Positions 61,137 to 64,000 of a stretch of 64,000 bases of DNA are shown in pieces. Source of the stretch: Ga0077527 sp964533495 (GTDB taxonomy: Bacteria > Pseudomonadota > Gammaproteobacteria > Burkholderiales > SG8-41); assembly GCA_964533495.1 (NCBI GenBank), contig CAZHJU010000006.1, forward strand, positions 1 through 64,000, in the 5' to 3' direction. The stretch's first letter is position 1; each line of letters opens with the position of its first letter. The notes below the pieces were generated by a model. It was given only the letters and a program-made list of their open reading frames with translations, ran no database searches and was not told the DNA's origin. The position numbers and the translations under genes were made by a program.

Positions 61137-61511
61137 GTGGCGCTGCGCATCGACAAGTGGCTGTGGGCCGCGCGTTTCTTCAGGACGCGCTCGGCGGCGC
61201 AGCAGGCGGTCGAGGGCGGCAGGGTGAAACTCAACGGCGAACGCGTCAAGCCGTCGAAGGAAGTCCACGTTGCCGACGAGCTGGCGATCCACATCGGCGC
61301 ATCCGAATGGCTGGTGCGCGTCGAGGGTCTGTCGGACAAACGCGGCCCGGCCACCGTCGCGCGCACGCTCTGGAGCGAGGACGAGGCGGGCCGCCTGAAG
61401 CGCGAGGCGCAGGCGGCCCTGCGCAGGTTCGCCGCCGAGCCGGCGCAGGAGCGCCACGGCCGCCCCACCAAGCGCGAGCGGCGGCAACTGGAACGCTGGC
61501 GCGAAGGTTGA
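61137..61511 (+). CDS. hslR: RNA-binding S4-domain heat-shock protein Hsp15-like
   Basis: 124-residue protein with an N-terminal S4 domain (RIDKWLWAARFFRTRSAAQQAVEGGRVKLNG) and a basic C-terminal tail. It starts with GTG. In E. coli Hsp15 binds stalled 50S subunits with nascent chains. The start is chosen because the S4 domain begins at its first residues; ribosome site AGC is weak. Follows the membrane protein gene directly. Confidence 0.9.
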   Translation: MALRIDKWLWAARFFRTRSAAQQAVEGGRVKLNGERVKPSKEVHVADELAIHIGASEWLVRVEGLSDKRGPATVARTLWSEDEAGRLKREAQAALRRFAAEPAQERHGRPTKRERRQLERWREG

Positions 61512-61649
61512 GTCGAAAGCATTACTGAATCTATCCCTCTCGCCGTTCACGGGGACGAGGGGCATGCTCGAAGCGAAGCAGAGGGTCAGGAGGGGAAACC
61601 GGGATCGTTCGATATTCGGTGTCCCCCGAAATTAAACGGAGAGCCCGAC

Positions 61650-61937
61650 ATGAACAACCGCAAAGACATCAACCTCGAAGAAGCCGCCAAACTCATCGAC
61701 GCCCTCGAGCGCGACCTCGCCAAGGTCCGCAGCGGCCGCGCCGATGTGCAGCGCCTGCGCGACGAAGTCGAGACCCTGCGCAACGTGCTCAACTCGCCGG
61801 TGAAGCGCCACCACTGGGTCGGCGACAGCCTGCAGGACATCCGCGGCCTTCTCGATGAAACCGTCGACGAAGCGGTCTACGAAGGCGTGACCATCAGCCG
61901 CTACGCCGCGGAAATCGGGCGCATCATCGGGTTATAA
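61650..61937 (+). CDS. small coiled-coil protein of unknown function
   Basis: 95-residue protein with heptads (LIDALERDLAKVRSGRADVQRLRDEVETLRNVL) forming a coiled coil at about residues 15-50, then a helical C-terminus. RBS CGGAGA. No family recognised. Its stop codon lies inside the AT-rich element D. Confidence 0.65.
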   Translation: MNNRKDINLEEAAKLIDALERDLAKVRSGRADVQRLRDEVETLRNVLNSPVKRHHWVGDSLQDIRGLLDETVDEAVYEGVTISRYAAEIGRIIGL

Positions 61938-61968
61938 AAATATCAATAAAATCAAATACTTATAGATA
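61932..61968 (-). repeat. AT-rich dispersed element, copy D
   Basis: Read on the minus strand: TATCTATAAGTATTTGATT then TTATTGATATTTTTATAA. Closest to copy A (CTATAACTATTTGATTTTA...). It covers the stop codon of the coiled-coil gene. Confidence 0.55.
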
Positions 61969-61970
61969 CC

Positions 61971-62054
61971 GTCATTCCGGACGCGCGAAGCGCGATCCGG
62001 AATCCAGCAAACATCGTTGGCATGCCTCTGGATTCCGGCGTTCACCGGAATGAC
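61971..62054. repeat. compound inverted repeat (CGTCATTCCGG type)
   Basis: Outer arms GTCATTCCGG (61971-61980) and CCGGAATGAC (62045-62054), and inner arms CCGGAATCCAG (61997-62007) and CTGGATTCCGG (62028-62038). It could fold as one large cruciform or two hairpins. Such ATTCCGG/CCGGAAT elements occur in several proteobacteria. It lies in the convergent gap before the phosphatase gene and may serve as its terminator. Confidence 0.8.
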
Positions 62055-62108
62055 GAATCAGGCCATCAGCGCTCGTGCACCGCAGCTGCGGCCTGATGGC
62101 CGCAACCT

Positions 62109-63668
62109 TCAGTTCCGCTGCGGTCCCGGCCGCCCATCCTCGACCACATAACGCCCGGTATTGAAGGCCCGCGACTGCGGATCGGCCACGTCGGCCAGCC
62201 CGCGGAAAGTCGTCTCCCAGCGCTTCGGCGTGACATTGAACATCGCGTAGCCGCGGCGCGCGCCGTTGGCGAACTTCACATGCGGGTTCTTCGCGCGCAA
62301 TGCGTCCATGCGCGCGGCGCCGGGACCGAAGGAGGAAATCGAAGTGCTGACGAACTCGCTGGCGACAACCGGCGCGCGTTCGTCGTCGAAGTCGATTTTC
62401 AAGTCGCCGGCCAGCGCGAAATGCACGTCGCCGCCGACCACCACCGGATTGCGGATCTTGCGCGCGGCGATGTGTTTCAGCAGCCGTTCGCGCGCCGCCG
62501 GATAGCCGTCCCAGCCGTCGGTGTAGACCACCCGCGCGTCCTCCGGCCCGCGGTCGGACTGCGCCATCAGCGTGGTCTGCGCGATCACGTTCCACCGCGC
62601 GGGCGAGGCCGCCAGCGCCTGTTCCAGCCAGCGCTCCTGTTTCGCCCCGAGCAGCGAGCGGCCCGGCTGCAGGCGCTGCGGGCAGTCGTTCACGTCGACC
62701 CGGTTGCCGCCGCCGCGGTTCGGGCGCGAACAGACGTGGTAGTCGCGGTACTGGCGCATGTCGAGCAGTTGCAGGTTCATCAATCCGCCGAAGGCGTGCG
62801 TGCCGTGGATCCGCATCGAGTGCCCGCCGGCCCAGGTGCCGGGCGGCAGCGGCAGGTGCTCGTAGTAGGCCTGGTAGGCCGCGGCGCGGCGCGCGAGGAA
62901 GTCCTCGGTTGGATCGAGATCCTGCGAGCGGTCGTTGGCGTAATCGTTGTCGACCTCGTGGTCGTCCCAGGTCGCGAGCCAGGGAAAGGCCGCGTGCGCC
63001 GCCTGCAGTTGCAGGTCCGTCTTGTACTGCGCGTAGCGCCGGCGGTAGTCGGCCAGCGTGCGGGGCTCGGAAGTGTGGTGCTGGCGCACGACGCGGTCGC
63101 GCCGGCCCCAGGAACCCTCGTAGATGTAGTCGCCGACATGCACCACCAGGTCGAGCTCCTGCGCCGCCATGTCGCGGTAGGCCGCGTAATGGCCGTGTTC
63201 GTAGTGCTGGCAGGAAGCGACCGCGAAGGCGAAGCGCCCGCCGGCATCCGCCGCGGCCGGGGCAGTGCGCGTGCGCCCGGTCATGCTCACCGCGTCGCTC
63301 GCCATGAAGCGGTACCAGTACCAGCGCGACGGCGCGAGGCCCTGCGCGCGGACGTGCACCGCATGCGCGAGCGCCGGCGTCGCCATCACCTCGCCGCGGT
63401 TGACGATTTTTTTGAAACCTTCGTCGGCAGCGATCTCCCAGCGCACCGCCACGTCCGCCGCCGGCATGCCGCCGTCCCCCAGCGGATCGGGCGCAAGCCG
63501 CGTCCACAGCACGACCGCATCCGGCTGCGGATAGCCGGAAGCGACGCCGAGCGTGAAGGGATTGCGCTCGAAGCGCGGCTGGGCGATGAGGTTGCGGGAT
63601 GGCAGGGCCAGCGCGCCGGTGAGCGCGGCGCTGCGGAGCAGAAAACTGCGGCGGGGGTTGTTTGGCAT
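62109..63668 (-). CDS. exported PhoD-like alkaline phosphatase
   Basis: 519-residue metallophosphoesterase of the PhoD family. Twin-arginine signal NPRRSFLLRSAALTGALAL at the N-terminus. Metal blocks include ASCQHYEHG, HVGDYIYEGSWGRRDR, ATWDDHEVDNDY and VGGDVHFALAGDL. Releases phosphate from phosphodiesters in the periplasm. It is alone; no Pho box was seen, but the upstream region has an AT-rich element. Confidence 0.92.
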   Translation of the reverse strand: MPNNPRRSFLLRSAALTGALALPSRNLIAQPRFERNPFTLGVASGYPQPDAVVLWTRLAPDPLGDGGMPAADVAVRWEIAADEGFKKIVNRGEVMATPALAHAVHVRAQGLAPSRWYWYRFMASDAVSMTGRTRTAPAAADAGGRFAFAVASCQHYEHGHYAAYRDMAAQELDLVVHVGDYIYEGSWGRRDRVVRQHHTSEPRTLADYRRRYAQYKTDLQLQAAHAAFPWLATWDDHEVDNDYANDRSQDLDPTEDFLARRAAAYQAYYEHLPLPPGTWAGGHSMRIHGTHAFGGLMNLQLLDMRQYRDYHVCSRPNRGGGNRVDVNDCPQRLQPGRSLLGAKQERWLEQALAASPARWNVIAQTTLMAQSDRGPEDARVVYTDGWDGYPAARERLLKHIAARKIRNPVVVGGDVHFALAGDLKIDFDDERAPVVASEFVSTSISSFGPGAARMDALRAKNPHVKFANGARRGYAMFNVTPKRWETTFRGLADVADPQSRAFNTGRYVVEDGRPGPQRN

Positions 63669-63960
63669 GGTGATGCGTTAACGCAGCGGGGTGGCGGGCG
63701 GACTACAGCGGGTTGGGTAGCGTGGCGATCGATCGCATTAGGGGTAGCCTTCCAGAATTTATTTAACTATTTGATTTTATTTAAAATTATTTGATTATTT
63801 ATGTGTGCTCTGCTGAGTGCCGGTAACTGGCTATGATGCGTACTGGTTCGGTGCGGAACGTCAACTAAACGGCTATTTACTACTAGTTAGGAGTGCACAA
63901 GAATGCCGGAGATATCCAGGCCCCTTTAATTAGGCCTCTTTTATTTGAACGTTGGGCGGC
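63669..63960. other. intergenic region with AT-rich element, otherwise no gene found
   Basis: About 290 bases without a supported gene. It contains AT-rich copy E and a short ATG frame of eight codons at 63903 preceded by TAGGAG, too short to call. Confidence 0.6.
63762..63801 (+). repeat. AT-rich dispersed element, copy E
   Basis: TTTAACTATTTGATTTTATT then TAAAATTATTTGATTATTTA. It lies about 95 bases upstream of the PhoD start codon. The core ACTATTTGATTTTATT is shared with copy A; the second half instead repeats the ATTATTTGATT core. Confidence 0.55.
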
Positions 63961-64000
63961 ATGAAAAAAGCTCTAGGTTTACTTGGGGACACGATCGTGG
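63961..64000 (+). CDS. start of a gene cut by the window edge (3' partial)
   Basis: ATG followed by MKKALGLLGDTIV runs off the right edge. A weak GGGCGG precedes it. Too short to identify. Confidence 0.3.
   Translation, partial: MKKALGLLGDTIV

Noticed and set aside
63903..63929. Eight-codon frame after TAGGAG as a leader peptide
   Set aside because: Too short, and no attenuator-like hairpins follow it.
1..64000. CRISPR arrays, tRNA or rRNA genes, prophage genes
   Set aside because: No regularly spaced repeats, no tRNA-like cloverleaf or rRNA sequence and no phage structural or integrase genes were seen on either strand.

Overview
The window looks like chromosomal DNA of a high-GC betaproteobacterium, most likely Burkholderiales. 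The clues are the trxA-rho-rpmE order, an AddAB-type repair pair, an NADP-dependent glutamate dehydrogenase, and five orphan Bug-family (TctC-like) periplasmic receptors, an expansion typical of Bordetella and Cupriavidus relatives. No tRNA, rRNA, CRISPR array, prophage or complete insertion sequence was found. A few low-GC or rearranged patches stand out against the otherwise uniform composition.

Layout. 1-3.2 kb: the 3' part of a cyanate operon (nitrate-type ABC transporter plus cyanase). 3.3-7.7 kb: a tartrate/D-malate-type dehydrogenase, then rpmE, a small lipoprotein, rho and trxA on the minus strand, with the 7Fe ferredoxin fdxA divergent. 7.7-13.8 kb: an AddB/AddA-like helicase-nuclease pair. 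13.9-19.3 kb: a Bug receptor, a quinone-oxidoreductase-like enzyme, an exported unknown protein, and an SDR/MFS pair. 19.4-22.1 kb: a small protein, a sirtuin, two small low-GC proteins, and a RAYT transposase framed by inverted REP-like units. 22.1-31.4 kb: a hydrolase with a lysine-rich tail, three Bug receptors, DinB and CBS proteins, and a minus-strand catabolic set (alcohol dehydrogenase, TauD-like dioxygenase, CMD-like protein, atypical SDR). 31.5-37.3 kb: a hydrolase/lipoprotein/ABC exporter operon and an exported protein/M48 protease/lipoprotein operon, separated by a chemoreceptor relic. 37.3-41.1 kb: a second atypical SDR, a Bug receptor, a class II aldolase-like protein, a thioesterase and an FKBP.

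41.1-49 kb is the most rearranged stretch. A complete amidohydrolase gene is followed by gdhA, and gdhA abuts a truncated direct copy of the amidohydrolase. A shorter third relic lies beyond a molybdopterin oxidoreductase. Next to it a low-GC segment of about 1.2 kb carries an orphan gene and the first fifth of an exported methyltransferase; the composition switches abruptly inside that gene. 49-64 kb: universal stress protein, a lactonase-like hydrolase, a minus-strand NIPSNAP/VOC/FAD-monooxygenase/MAPEG operon, a LysR regulator divergent from a CocE-type hydrolase, mazEF, a small-protein/Nudix/SGNH operon, a B12-type radical SAM protein, DUF2237, a membrane protein, Hsp15, and a PhoD-type phosphatase.

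Points most worth following up: the mosaic methyltransferase, the amidohydrolase repeats flanking gdhA, six dispersed copies of an AT-rich element of unknown function, a paralogous SDR pair lacking the catalytic Asn, Ser and Tyr, and a cryptic bacteriocin-like coding remnant.
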